Of a DNA stretch of 14,658 bases, positions 1-7,649 are shown piece by piece. The translations under genes were made by a program, and so were the position numbers. The notes beneath the pieces are model-generated. The model was not told the origin of the DNA and did no database searches. It saw nothing but the letters and a program-made list of their open reading frames with translations. The stretch's first letter is position 1, and every line of letters starts with the position of its first letter. The stretch is from an uncultured Megasphaera sp. (lineage in GTDB: Bacteria; Bacillota; Negativicutes; Veillonellales; Megasphaeraceae): positions 1 through 14,658 of the forward strand of contig CALBLM010000142.1 of NCBI GenBank assembly GCA_937895695.1, given 5' to 3'.

Positions 1-350
1 ACTTCCATAACCTGATCGCCAATGGTAAGCACCGGATTGAGAGCCGTCATGGGATCTTGAAAAATCATAGCCATATCGCGGCCGCGCATCCTATTGATTT
101 TTGATTCCGAAAGGGGCAATATATCATTTCCCATCCATTCAATACTGCCACTCGTATACCTCGTTGTTTCCTCCGGCAATAGTTTCATCACTGCCTGGGA
201 TGTCACGGATTTGCCGCATCCCGACTCGCCGACAATACCTACAGTCTCTCCGGCTTGCACATAGAGCGATACATGGTGCAATGCTTCCAATACGCCGCGA
301 TACGTCTGAAATGATACGGATAAATCAGAAATCTTCAATAATGGTGTCAT
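1..350 (-). CDS. oppD: Oligopeptide/dipeptide ABC transporter ATP-binding protein (OppD/DppD family), partial
   Basis: This is the N-terminal part (about 116 residues) of a peptide-importer ATPase that drives uptake through the OppB/OppC channel from the cytoplasmic side. The gene begins at the ATG at 350-348 and leaves the window on the left, so its signature motif, Walker B and C-terminal zone are not visible. What is visible: the start MTPLLKISDLSVSF, the Walker A motif GESGCGKS near residues 42-49, and the Q-loop FQDPMTALNP near 97-106, which is characteristic of the OppD/DppD/NikD class. The start codon overlaps the oppC stop by one base (TGATG), and AAGGAG lies about 7 nt upstream, so it is translationally coupled to oppC. 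Family OppD proteins are about 320-340 residues. The exact substrate (oligopeptide, dipeptide, nickel) is not determined by this fragment. Confidence 0.93.
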   Translation of the reverse strand, partial: MTPLLKISDLSVSFQTYRGVLEALHHVSLYVQAGETVGIVGESGCGKSVTSQAVMKLLPEETTRYTSGSIEWMGNDILPLSESKINRMRGRDMAMIFQDPMTALNPVLTIGDQVME

Positions 351-1264
351 CAGCTGTCTCCTTTTTGACTTTGCGGATCTAAGGCATCCCGCAGTCCGTC
401 ACCTAAAAACATAAATCCCAGCATGGTCAAACTCAATGCGATTGCCGGAAAAACAAGCTGAAAGGGAAATGAGCGGATACTGGTAATACCTTCTGAGGCC
501 AATACCCCCCAGCTGGCCATCGGTGCCGATACACCCAGGCCAATAAAACTGAGAAAGGCTTCCGTAAAAATAGCATCGGGAATCGATAATGTCAGTGTTA
601 CAATAATGGGGCCCACACAGTTGGGAATCATATGGCGGCATAATATATGCCACGTAGACGTTCCGCAAGCTTTTGCGGCCAATACATATTCCTGTTTTTT
701 TAAACTCAAAATCTGGCCGCGGACAATCCGTGCCATATTCAGCCAATACGCTATTCCCAAAGCCAAGTATATGTTCAATAAACCCGGTTTAAATACAACC
801 ATCAGTAAAATAACGTATAATAACATGGGAATGGAATATAAAACATCTACAATATGCATCATCATGCGATCAATACGACCGCCAACCAAACCAGCAATAC
901 CGCCGTATACAATGCCGATGCATACATTAATCAAACTGGCAACCAATCCAATAGAAAGAGAAATGCGGGCACCATACAACACGCGAACAAATAAATCTCG
1001 CCCCAATGAATCCGTACCAAACCAATGGGCAGCAGAAGGCCAGGCATTGGCCATGGAAAAATCCTGTTCGGCATAATCATAAGGAGCTATCATAGGACCA
1101 ACGATAGCGAATACGGTCATAACGCAGACAATCGCCATTCCCCAAAGGGCTAAGCGATTTTTTTTCATTTGCTTCCAGCCTCGTTCCCGCAGTTTTTGAG
1201 GAGGAATATATGGCTCTATCCGTTCTTCCGGTTGAATCGGTTGAAAATCACGGTCATTCATCAT
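350..1264 (-). CDS. oppC: Peptide ABC transporter permease, OppC/DppC family
   Basis: This 304-residue inner-membrane permease is one of the two channel subunits of an Opp/Dpp-type importer. An N-terminal cytoplasmic stretch of about 35 residues is followed by the first membrane helix (about 39-60), then the family motifs HWFGTDSLGRD (80-90) and LYGARISL (96-103). The permease domain carries the EAA loop near 192-215 (EYVLAAKACG...IPN), which docks to the ATPase. EAFLSFIGLGV (235-245) and the C-terminal GDGLRDALDP (288-297) are typical of OppC. The length is normal. It starts with two Met codons; the ATG at 1264 has GGAGG 5 nt upstream. It directly abuts the oppB stop and overlaps the oppD start by one base, so the three genes form one tight operon. 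The assignment to OppC rather than OppB rests on the N-terminal domain and the C-terminal motif. The substrate is inferred only as peptides. Confidence 0.95.
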   Translation of the reverse strand: MMNDRDFQPIQPEERIEPYIPPQKLRERGWKQMKKNRLALWGMAIVCVMTVFAIVGPMIAPYDYAEQDFSMANAWPSAAHWFGTDSLGRDLFVRVLYGARISLSIGLVASLINVCIGIVYGGIAGLVGGRIDRMMMHIVDVLYSIPMLLYVILLMVVFKPGLLNIYLALGIAYWLNMARIVRGQILSLKKQEYVLAAKACGTSTWHILCRHMIPNCVGPIIVTLTLSIPDAIFTEAFLSFIGLGVSAPMASWGVLASEGITSIRSFPFQLVFPAIALSLTMLGFMFLGDGLRDALDPQSQKGDS

Positions 1265-2197
1265 TTATTCCTCCCTTCCTGATTTCAAGGCAATTCGCGG
1301 ATCTAATAGCGGATATATTAAATCTATCAGCAAATTCATCATCATAATAAGAAAACTATAAAAAATTGTAATTCCCAAAATAACCGTGTAATCGCGATTA
1401 TAAATACTCGTTACAAAATGACGGCCTAATCCAGGAATGGCAAAAATAGATTCGACAATAAAACTTCCCGTCAAAAGAGCGGCTGCCAACGGACCAATAT
1501 AACTTACTACCGGAAGCAGGGCATTGCGCAGTGCATGATGACAAAGCAGTCGTCTTGTACTGATGCCGCGAGCGCGGGCCGTTCGGATATAATCCTGTCC
1601 CAAGGCATCTAAAATACTGGAACGAGTCAAGCGCATAATAAATGCCGTTGGGTGGGCAGCCAAAGCCAAAGCCGGTAATACAACATAGGACGGTCCTTTC
1701 CACATCGCTGCCGGCAATACGGGCCAAGTAAACGCAAAGAGCTGAATCAATACAGCAGCAAGAATAAAACTAGGCACAGATACGCCTAATGTCGCACCGA
1801 TCATCAATAGATAATCAATCCAATGGTTTTTATACCATGCTGCTATCATGCCGCATACTATTCCCATTCCTACCGCCAAGAACAAACTAATCAATCCCAA
1901 TTCGGCTGATATGGGAAATGTTTCGGCAATAATATCATTGACCGTTTTTCCGGGATACTTATACGACGGGCCTAAATCCAAGACAGCTGCATGACGAACG
2001 TAATCAACATATTGATCCCATAATGAATCATTTAAATGATACCGTTCTTCAACCGTAGCCATGACAGCAGGTGGTAATTTTTTTTCTTGTGTAAACGGCC
2101 CGCCAGGGATGGCATGCATCAAACCAAAAGTAATGGTAATAATAATCCAAAGAACTACGACTGTACCTGCCAGCCGTTTGCATAGATACATAATCAT
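1265..2197 (-). CDS. oppB: Peptide ABC transporter permease, OppB/DppB family
   Basis: This 310-residue membrane permease pairs with OppC. It opens with the usual OppB layout: a short cytoplasmic start, then a first helix (about 9-29) ending in the conserved HAIPGGPF (28-35). An extracytoplasmic stretch of about 65 residues follows, then five more helices. The EAA loop lies near 202-225 (DYIRTARARG...ALRN), and FIVESIFAIPGLGRHF (246-261) and YPLLDPRI (295-302) are typical of the family. The ATG at 2197 is chosen because GGAGGAG ends 7 nt before it; the ATG two codons on is too far away. It is the first gene of the operon: no solute-binding protein lies between the promoter and oppB, so OppA must be encoded downstream of oppD (outside the window) or elsewhere. 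Confidence 0.95.
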   Translation of the reverse strand: MIMYLCKRLAGTVVVLWIIITITFGLMHAIPGGPFTQEKKLPPAVMATVEERYHLNDSLWDQYVDYVRHAAVLDLGPSYKYPGKTVNDIIAETFPISAELGLISLFLAVGMGIVCGMIAAWYKNHWIDYLLMIGATLGVSVPSFILAAVLIQLFAFTWPVLPAAMWKGPSYVVLPALALAAHPTAFIMRLTRSSILDALGQDYIRTARARGISTRRLLCHHALRNALLPVVSYIGPLAAALLTGSFIVESIFAIPGLGRHFVTSIYNRDYTVILGITIFYSFLIMMMNLLIDLIYPLLDPRIALKSGREE

Positions 2198-2233
2198 ACA
2201 TTTACTCCTCCATAACGTTCAAACAACACCTTC

Positions 2234-2262
2234 ATTATATAAATCTCTCCTCCATTCATCAA
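2234..2262 (-). promoter_or_regulatory. Predicted sigma-70-type promoter of the opp operon
   Basis: On the minus strand, TTGATG (2262-2257) and a perfect TATAAT (2239-2234) are separated by 17 nt. Transcription would begin about 30 nt before the oppB start, leaving room for only a short leader with its ribosome binding site. It is divergent from the MFS promoter beginning at 2288. Confidence 0.7.
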
Positions 2263-2287
2263 GGTGATTGTCCAAGAAACTTAGCCA

Positions 2288-2315
2288 TTGACATTTGCAG
2301 ACAATCTTGTATAAT
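2288..2315 (+). promoter_or_regulatory. Predicted strong promoter of the MFS exporter gene
   Basis: A consensus TTGACA (2288-2293) and a consensus TATAAT (2310-2315) are separated by 16 nt, pointing at the MFS gene and leaving a leader of about 75 nt. Its -35 box starts 26 nt from that of the divergent opp promoter, so the two could influence each other. Confidence 0.75.
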
Positions 2316-2395
2316 AAATCCGTTTTACACACATAGCTATCAAAAATATGATACTATGGTATAGATAAAAATCAAAATGGAAAAGAGGTTTTTTC

Positions 2396-3589
2396 ATGAA
2401 CTGGAAATTTTGTTTGGCTATATTAACATGCAATGTTGTGTTCATGTCTGCCAGCTATACCATGCTGGTTCCTTTTCTACCCATGTATTTGACGCATGAA
2501 CTAGGCGTTGACCCCGCATCCGTCAATATTTGGTCTGGTATCGTTTTTTCTTCCTCTTTTGCCATTAGTGCTATTATGGCTCCAATTTGGGGAAGAATGG
2601 CCGATAAAAAAGGGAAACGAATGATGGCCATTCGAGCCAGTCTGTTACTCTCTATTAGCTACTTTCTCGGCGGTATCGTCACATCACCATTACAATTAAC
2701 ATTTATGCGTATGTTTCAGGGATTTTCTGCCGGCCTTTGGCCAATGGAACTTGCCATTATGACCACCTATGCTCCGCCTAAAAAATTAGGCGTTTGTTTG
2801 GGCGTCATGCAAGGTGCTTTAACAGCCGGCGGCGTTATTGGTCCATTGTTTGGCGGTATTTTAGCAGAACTCTTTGGCATGCGCATGTCCTTTTTCTTAG
2901 CGGCCGGTGCCTTATTTCTTAATTTTCTCGTCTTAGTATTCTTTATTAAAGAACCGCCGGATACGGATTTGCAACCAAAAAAAGATGCAACTGCTTCCAA
3001 GCCGCAATATCACCTTTGGAAAAATCCACTGATCCGTAATATGCTGATTTACGCTGTATTCGTACAGTTTGTTATTCTTATCATCCAGCCGGTACTGACA
3101 ACATATGTATCAGAATTAGCCGGTCAAATGGATAATTTAATTTTTATTTCTGGATTAGTCTTTTCATTAGGCGGTTTTGCCAGTGCCATTTCCGCTCCGC
3201 TCTGGGGGAGATTTGGTCAGCATCACGGTTTTCATACGGCATTAATTTATGCTCTTACAGCTACGAGTATCTGCTTTTTCCTTCAAGCTCTGCCGAATAA
3301 TTTAGTATTATTTGCAGCAAGCCAGTTTGCTGTCGGTCTGTTTTTTTCTGGCATTTACCCTTCTATTAATGCCATTTTGGCTGAAAATACCGATTCCCAT
3401 ACGAAAGGACATGTTTTTGGGCTTCTCTTCTCAGCCCAGCAAATCGGTTCTATGACCGGGCCATTGTTAGGCGGTGTCATTGCCACTTTTTTGGGTATCA
3501 AATACATATTTATCCTAGCAGCTCTCATTGTCCTGGCTATCAGCATTGCCGCACGTAACCAACGCAAATTAGAACATCAGCACGAATAA
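2396..3589 (+). CDS. Major facilitator superfamily exporter, PmrA/MdtG-like multidrug type
   Basis: This 397-residue integral membrane protein has the 12-helix MFS pattern, with a hydrophilic loop near residues 190-205 joining the two six-helix halves. The family signature between helices 2 and 3 is clear: GRMADKKGKRMMAIR (66-80), matching motif A (GxxxDxxGRR-like). Helix 5 contains GVIGPLFGGILAELFG, the motif C region of drug antiporters. The opening MLVPFLPMYL and a similar motif-A-like stretch in the second half (PLWGRFGQHHG) resemble the streptococcal PmrA and enterobacterial MdtG group of proton-driven multidrug exporters. That comparison is from memory of the family. RBS AAGAGG lies 7 nt before the ATG. 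The gene is monocistronic, with a consensus promoter upstream and a strong terminator downstream. The exported compound cannot be read from the sequence. Confidence 0.85.
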   Translation: MNWKFCLAILTCNVVFMSASYTMLVPFLPMYLTHELGVDPASVNIWSGIVFSSSFAISAIMAPIWGRMADKKGKRMMAIRASLLLSISYFLGGIVTSPLQLTFMRMFQGFSAGLWPMELAIMTTYAPPKKLGVCLGVMQGALTAGGVIGPLFGGILAELFGMRMSFFLAAGALFLNFLVLVFFIKEPPDTDLQPKKDATASKPQYHLWKNPLIRNMLIYAVFVQFVILIIQPVLTTYVSELAGQMDNLIFISGLVFSLGGFASAISAPLWGRFGQHHGFHTALIYALTATSICFFLQALPNNLVLFAASQFAVGLFFSGIYPSINAILAENTDSHTKGHVFGLLFSAQQIGSMTGPLLGGVIATFLGIKYIFILAALIVLAISIAARNQRKLEHQHE

Positions 3590-3608
3590 ACACATATAAA
3601 CACGTATA

Positions 3609-3660
3609 AAAATGCCTTATCCCGCATCATGCTTTGCATGCGCACAGGATAAGGCATTTT
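3609..3660. terminator. Bidirectional rho-independent terminator between the MFS and AEC genes
   Basis: A perfect 14-bp stem (AAAATGCCTTATCC at 3609-3622 pairing with 3647-3660) has A-rich and T-rich ends on both sides. Its 24-nt loop can form an inner hairpin (CATGC/GCATG). It sits between convergent genes and can serve both. Confidence 0.88.
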
Positions 3661-3681
3661 ACGTTTCTTTAGGAAAGACGT

Positions 3682-4614
3682 TTAGACAAAATAATTGTAT
3701 CCAAATACCAAAATCGGCATCGTAATAATGGATAAAATAGTCGACAGCACGCATAGTTCCGCCGAGTATGATGGATCTTGGTCATATAATTCGGCCATCG
3801 ACGTAACAATCGCTGCAGTAGGTGTAATCGAAGCAATAAAAATCGTCAATAAAATATTTTTACCATCTACGACATAGCTGCTAATATGCAATATAGCAAA
3901 AATAGCTATCAACATAATCGGATAGGCAATAAGACGAATGAGCACGGGCATATAGTTGCGAATTTTAAAGAAAATTTCTTTTAAATCACAATCAGCAATG
4001 GCCATACCCGTAATCAGCATACCGATAGGCCCAATAGTAGAGCCAACAGTATTCATCGTCTGATCTACCAGAACTGGTAATTTAAGCTGTAATAAAAATA
4101 ATACGGCACCAATGATAATAGAAACAACATTAATATTAGAGACGATAGTCCGCAAATGTACTTCACCACTGCCACAAAGTAAATAACAACCATGGGTCCA
4201 CAATAAGATAAGCTGTACCGCCATATAGGTGCACGGATATACAACGTATTGAGGCCCTAATAACGCAGTAATAAGAGGAAATACCAAAATGCCGGCATTC
4301 GTATAAATCAATGACGCTTGTTCAATTGCCTTTAATCGTAATATCGGACGTAAGAATGCCGTAACAACAATAAAAATAATATGTGTGGCAACAGAAGCAC
4401 CAAAAGCAAATAATAACCCCTTTTTTATTTCATCGGCTGCATCAATTTGAAAGGAATGAATAATAACGCAAGGCAAAATTAAATATACCAGTAGTACCGA
4501 CAACGCTTTGCCGTCTGCAGTCTTGAGTTTGCCTGTGCGAATTAAGGCAAATCCCATTAACATAATAAGAAATAATTTAATAATTTCTTTCAGCAAAATA
4601 AGACTAATCTCCAT
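3682..4614 (-). CDS. AEC (auxin efflux carrier) family transporter
   Basis: This 310-residue polytopic membrane protein of the bacterial AEC family (related to malate permease MleP and YfdV-type carriers) has about ten hydrophobic helices in two groups. The N-terminal half shows the family pattern: an opening helix with LFLIMLMGFALIRTGKL (about 14-30), then KALSVLLVYLILPCVIIHSF (36-55), where a proline-interrupted helix precedes the first loop. The C-terminal half contains FIASITPTAAIVTSMAELY near 270-288, the second crossover-type helix with prolines and polar residues. The ATG at 4614 has GGGAGG 8 nt upstream. No convincing promoter lies between it and the hairpin at 4643-4674, so expression may depend on readthrough from the small upstream gene (4690-4830). 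Substrates of bacterial AEC carriers are usually organic anions; none can be assigned here. Confidence 0.85.
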   Translation of the reverse strand: MEISLILLKEIIKLFLIMLMGFALIRTGKLKTADGKALSVLLVYLILPCVIIHSFQIDAADEIKKGLLFAFGASVATHIIFIVVTAFLRPILRLKAIEQASLIYTNAGILVFPLITALLGPQYVVYPCTYMAVQLILLWTHGCYLLCGSGEVHLRTIVSNINVVSIIIGAVLFLLQLKLPVLVDQTMNTVGSTIGPIGMLITGMAIADCDLKEIFFKIRNYMPVLIRLIAYPIMLIAIFAILHISSYVVDGKNILLTIFIASITPTAAIVTSMAELYDQDPSYSAELCVLSTILSIITMPILVFGYNYFV

Positions 4615-4642
4615 GATAGCATCCTCCCAATGGTTAAAACAA

Positions 4643-4674
4643 AAATCGTATCCCCTAAAACAAGGATACGATTT
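4643..4674. terminator. Hairpin between the small membrane protein gene and the AEC gene: terminator or attenuator
   Basis: An 11-bp perfect stem (AAATCGTATCC at 4643-4653 with 4664-4674) is followed on the minus strand by TTTTTGTTTT. It starts 15 nt after the stop of the small gene (4690) and ends 28 nt before the AEC start. It is a good intrinsic terminator on the minus strand and may also work on the plus strand. Its position inside a possible two-gene transcript would let it act as an attenuator. Confidence 0.8.
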
Positions 4675-4689
4675 ATTTTTTATTATCTT

Positions 4690-4830
4690 TTAGCGATACC
4701 GTTGAGAAATTTCTACATGTCCGGCTTCTACAGCTCGAGTATTCAAAAATGATTCGGCCGTTTTCACGAGTCCACTACCGGCAACGACAAAGACTACACA
4801 TAATACGACACTGTATACCAATAAATCCAT
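4690..4830 (-). CDS. Small single-pass membrane protein, 46 residues, unknown function
   Basis: This short reading frame translates to MDLLVYSVVLCVVFVVAGSG followed by a polar tail that ends in SQRYR. Residues 2-21 form one strongly hydrophobic segment; the remaining 25 residues are charged and probably lie on one side of the membrane. I do not recognise a family. Support for a real gene comes from its setting: AAGGGGG lies 9-10 nt before the ATG at 4830, a good promoter (TTGACT-16-TAGAAT) lies about 40 nt further upstream, and an intrinsic terminator hairpin begins 15 nt after its stop. The AEC transporter gene follows in the same direction. Possible roles are an accessory subunit of that carrier, a regulator of it, or an independent small membrane protein; none is proven. 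Confidence 0.65.
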   Translation of the reverse strand: MDLLVYSVVLCVVFVVAGSGLVKTAESFLNTRAVEAGHVEISQRYR

Positions 4831-4876
4831 AGCTGTTTTCCCCCTTATCATATCAAATTTCTAGTTATCATGGATA

Positions 4877-4904
4877 ATTCTACATGATTTCCCACTAAAG
4901 TCAA
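4877..4904 (-). promoter_or_regulatory. Predicted promoter of the small membrane protein gene (possibly also the AEC gene)
   Basis: On the minus strand, TTGACT (4904-4899) and TAGAAT (4882-4877) are separated by 16 nt; each differs from consensus by one base. Transcription would start about 40 nt before the ATG at 4830. Confidence 0.6.
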
Positions 4905-4991
4905 TCATTCCATAACAACTTTCTAAACGAGTATCGCATAGAGAATATATCATTTATTTATACGCTTCATATAGATGCCATCTAACGATGA

Positions 4992-6164
4992 TTACAGCAA
5001 CATTTCTGTACCTTTCGCCAGTTTTATACGGATAATTCGTTGTACCCTTTCATCGACAAGTTGCCGAAAGGCATCATCGTTACGGTATGCGTTGAGCAAC
5101 CCTTCATACGTTTCCCGTTCATGTCCATAATCATGACAAACTAATACCATATCGGCGCCGGCTTTGATCGCCATGACACCCATGTCAGAAAACGCATAAT
5201 GCTTAGCCATGGCCCCCATTTCCATATCATCAGATACAATCAAGCCTTGGTATTGATACGTATGCCGCAGTAAATCTGTCATAATTTTATTGGATACACA
5301 TGCGGGGTACTGCGCATCCAGTGCCGGAAAGTTTACATTAGACACCATGACAAATACAGCATCTTGGGATACTTGCTGTAAAATATCTCGAAAAGGCTTG
5401 AGGTCCTGTTGTTCTAATTCTTCTCGCGATACCTGTACTTGATCGCCATCTACATGAGGATCTGTTTTTACTTTTCCAATCCCTGGAAAATGCTTTAGAG
5501 CACACCAAATACCTGCATCGGCATATCCTTGACATGCTTGAACTGCAAAGTTCGTAACGACATCCGGATCCATACTATACGACCGTTCTGCCTTAGAACC
5601 AAGATCCACTACAGGCGCAAAGTTAACATTAATGCCCATTTGCTGCAGCGTTTTTCCGGTGATGCTCGCCCATTTTTTTGCTTCTTCGGGCTGGCCGCTT
5701 TTTCCAATCTGTGTTTCACTCGGCACAGCTGGAAAATCTTGACGCATACGCAGTACTTGTCCGCCTTCTTGATCTAACGCAATAAATGGCGCAATATGAC
5801 TTTGAGTCGTAATCTGACTCCGTAATTTATTTGTCAGCTGACTAACTTGCTGTTGCGATTCCATATTCCGATCAAAAAGAATAATATTGCCAATATGACA
5901 GTCTTGAATTTGCTTGCCCGCATCTGCATCCAATGTTGGCTTCAGAATGCCTGCCATCAGAAGCTGGCCTACTTTATCTTCTGGTGACATGGCAGCCGCA
6001 ATCTTTTCTGACTTTTCTTCTATACTAAGTTCATGCGATGGTTTTGCTGCTTCTTTTTGATCGTCGTGACCATAAAAGAAAAAGGCATACACAAATACGG
6101 CAGCAACACAACCAATACGAATGCCCCAACGCAGTCCTTTTTTAATGATTTGCGATTTCATCAT
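4992..6164 (-). CDS. nagZ: Membrane-anchored glycoside hydrolase family 3 beta-N-acetylhexosaminidase (NagZ-like)
   Basis: This 390-residue family GH3 enzyme is expected to release N-acetylglucosamine from peptidoglycan fragments. Residues about 10-32 form a positively preceded hydrophobic segment (RIGCVAAVFVYAFFFYG), a signal anchor, so the catalytic domain probably lies outside the membrane. Landmarks of the (beta/alpha)8 domain: LDQEGGQVLRM (about 130-140), KHFPGIG followed by DPH (224-237, holding the Asp-His pair used as acid/base in NagZ enzymes), and the nucleophile motif SDDMEMG (about 311-317). The His commonly seen in PGHG is Ile here. The ATG at 6164 is preferred: GGAG lies 9 nt upstream, whereas a longer reading would need a TTG at 6182 with no ribosome binding site. 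The gene overlaps the end of nagA by 23 bp. Whether the product stays anchored or is released is open. Confidence 0.88.
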   Translation of the reverse strand: MMKSQIIKKGLRWGIRIGCVAAVFVYAFFFYGHDDQKEAAKPSHELSIEEKSEKIAAAMSPEDKVGQLLMAGILKPTLDADAGKQIQDCHIGNIILFDRNMESQQQVSQLTNKLRSQITTQSHIAPFIALDQEGGQVLRMRQDFPAVPSETQIGKSGQPEEAKKWASITGKTLQQMGINVNFAPVVDLGSKAERSYSMDPDVVTNFAVQACQGYADAGIWCALKHFPGIGKVKTDPHVDGDQVQVSREELEQQDLKPFRDILQQVSQDAVFVMVSNVNFPALDAQYPACVSNKIMTDLLRHTYQYQGLIVSDDMEMGAMAKHYAFSDMGVMAIKAGADMVLVCHDYGHERETYEGLLNAYRNDDAFRQLVDERVQRIIRIKLAKGTEMLL

Positions 6165-7296
6165 ATACCAACTCTCCGGCAATTATCGTTTGCTTTACAT
6201 GAAAATCGTTGCTGTCCAAAATAACCATATCGGCTTGTTTGCCTTCTTCTAGCGATCCAATTCGGTCATATACGCCTAAATCTTTTGCCGGATTCCTTGT
6301 CGCCATGGCAATCACATCAGGAAGAGAGGCCCCCGTATTCACCAAAAAGTTCAATACAACCTGATTCATCGCCGCCGTACTTCCTGCCAGTGTTCCGTCT
6401 GCCAGGCGCGCCTGTCCATGGTGAACAAAGACTTTTTGTCCGCCTAATTCAGATTCTCCATCCGGCATCAGGCAAGCCCGCAAAGAATCGGTAATCAAAA
6501 TAATACCATCCCGCCCTTTCATTTGATAAGCCATTTTTTGCGCTGCCGGATGGACATGCAAGTTATCGCAAATGAGTTCACAATGTGCCTGTTTTGCTAA
6601 CAGAGCCGCCCCCACAAGTCCCGGCTTACGATGATGCAATGGTGTCATGGCATTATACAAATGCGTAACATGACAAATATCACATGTTTCCATAACGTCC
6701 ATCGCTTCTTCATAGGTCGCGCCGCTATGTCCCAATGAAACAAGTATCCCATGGTCTGCACATTCTTTGAGAAATTGTTTATTTTTTAACGTTTCCGGTG
6801 CCAGCGTAATAATTTTTACGATATCCGCATACGGTTCTATCCAAGAAAAATCCGGTGCCATAATATATTCTTCTGCTTGGGAGCCTTTATAGTTCGAACT
6901 AATAAAAGGCCCTTCTAAATGGGCACCTAAAATCTGTGCGCCTTGATTATTTTTGGCACGGCGGATTCGCTGCAATGCCCGTTCAATGCATTCTTGTTTC
7001 ATTGTCATCGTCGTTGGCAAAAAAGATGTTACGCCTGTCTGGGGCAGCATTTTTTGTATTGTTTGCAATGCTTCATCGTCATCATCCATCGTATCTGCAC
7101 CTGCACAACCATGAATGTGTTCGTTAATAAACCCTGGGACAACAAATCCTCCGTTAGCATCGACTAAATCTGTACACATACCTGCCCGAAATTCTTTACG
7201 AGGGACAATTTTCCAAATATCGTTTTCATACATTAATACTTTTCCTGTGACAATTTCGTGTGGTAATACCAATAACCCATCAATAATTGCTTTCAT
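6142..7296 (-). CDS. nagA: N-acetylglucosamine-6-phosphate deacetylase (NagA)
   Basis: This 384-residue cytoplasmic metal-dependent amidohydrolase converts N-acetylglucosamine 6-phosphate to glucosamine 6-phosphate and acetate, feeding amino sugars to cell-wall synthesis or glycolysis. Family residues are in place: NEHIHG (59-63; HxH motif), GAHLEGPFIS (124-133; metal-ligand Glu128), SLGHSGAT (187-194; His190), VTHLYNAMTPL (210-220; His212), NLHVHP (245-250), LITDSL (267-272; catalytic Asp270) and LAGSTAAMNQ (303-312). The length is normal. The ATG at 7296 is supported by AGGAGG 7 nt upstream. Downstream nagZ overlaps it by 23 bp, so the pair is co-translated and links release of GlcNAc to its use. 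No nagB or transporter lies alongside. Its predicted promoter overlaps a perfect DnaA box at 7350-7358. Confidence 0.96.
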   Translation of the reverse strand: MKAIIDGLLVLPHEIVTGKVLMYENDIWKIVPRKEFRAGMCTDLVDANGGFVVPGFINEHIHGCAGADTMDDDDEALQTIQKMLPQTGVTSFLPTTMTMKQECIERALQRIRRAKNNQGAQILGAHLEGPFISSNYKGSQAEEYIMAPDFSWIEPYADIVKIITLAPETLKNKQFLKECADHGILVSLGHSGATYEEAMDVMETCDICHVTHLYNAMTPLHHRKPGLVGAALLAKQAHCELICDNLHVHPAAQKMAYQMKGRDGIILITDSLRACLMPDGESELGGQKVFVHHGQARLADGTLAGSTAAMNQVVLNFLVNTGASLPDVIAMATRNPAKDLGVYDRIGSLEEGKQADMVILDSNDFHVKQTIIAGELVYDEIANH

Positions 7297-7327
7297 ATAC
7301 GTTCCTCCTGTATAGCATACTGTATAT

Positions 7328-7356
7328 ATTATATGTAAAAAAACATGTTTGTGGAT
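7328..7356 (-). promoter_or_regulatory. Predicted nagA promoter overlapping a DnaA box
   Basis: A perfect TATAAT (7333-7328) lies about 32 nt before the nagA start. The -35 position, 16-17 nt upstream, has only a weak match (TCCACA or ATCCAC), and those bases belong to the exact DnaA box TTATCCACA (7358-7350, minus strand). DnaA binding there could block or replace the -35 contact. Confidence 0.5.
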
Positions 7357-7435
7357 AATTTTATTTTAATCTTTGAAAATACACTGATTTATGAGTTTAT
7401 TTCTTATATATACTTGTATATATTGATACAGCTGT

Positions 7436-7596
7436 AAAATGTGGATAACTTGTCGTTTTTAGTTGTCCACTTTTTTGATTTACTTATACACATTATGTGT
7501 ATACTTTTTGCTTAGCCAATAATTCGCATAACTACGCTGTTTATCTTACTATAATTAAGTATGTTATTTTTTACAATAACAAGTTATCCACATTTT
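7436..7596. repeat. Perfect 18-bp inverted repeat around two DnaA boxes
   Basis: AAAATGTGGATAACTTGT (7436-7453) recurs as its exact reverse complement at 7579-7596, with 125 bp between the arms. Each arm contains one exact DnaA box plus nine further identical bases. A third, near-identical copy of the core (14 of 15 bases) lies at 7693-7707 in the orientation of the first. Confidence 0.85.
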
Positions 7597-7631
7597 TATA
7601 AAATTTTATCTAAAATTATACACCTCATTTC

Positions 7632-7649
7632 ATGGCGTATTTACGCCAT
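7632..7649. repeat. 18-bp palindrome in the DnaA-box region
   Basis: ATGGCGTA and its exact reverse complement TACGCCAT are separated by two T residues. It is the only GC-rich spot in this AT-rich gap. It could be an operator for a dimeric protein; no T-run follows it, so it is not a terminator. Confidence 0.5.

Noticed and set aside
606..1076. 156-codon plus-strand frame
   Set aside because: It lies entirely inside oppC on the opposite strand, has no ribosome binding site, and its composition is that of an antisense shadow.
6165..6182. Longer nagZ start at a TTG codon (6182)
   Set aside because: There is no ribosome binding site before it, while the ATG at 6164 has GGAG at a workable distance and gives a normal anchor segment.
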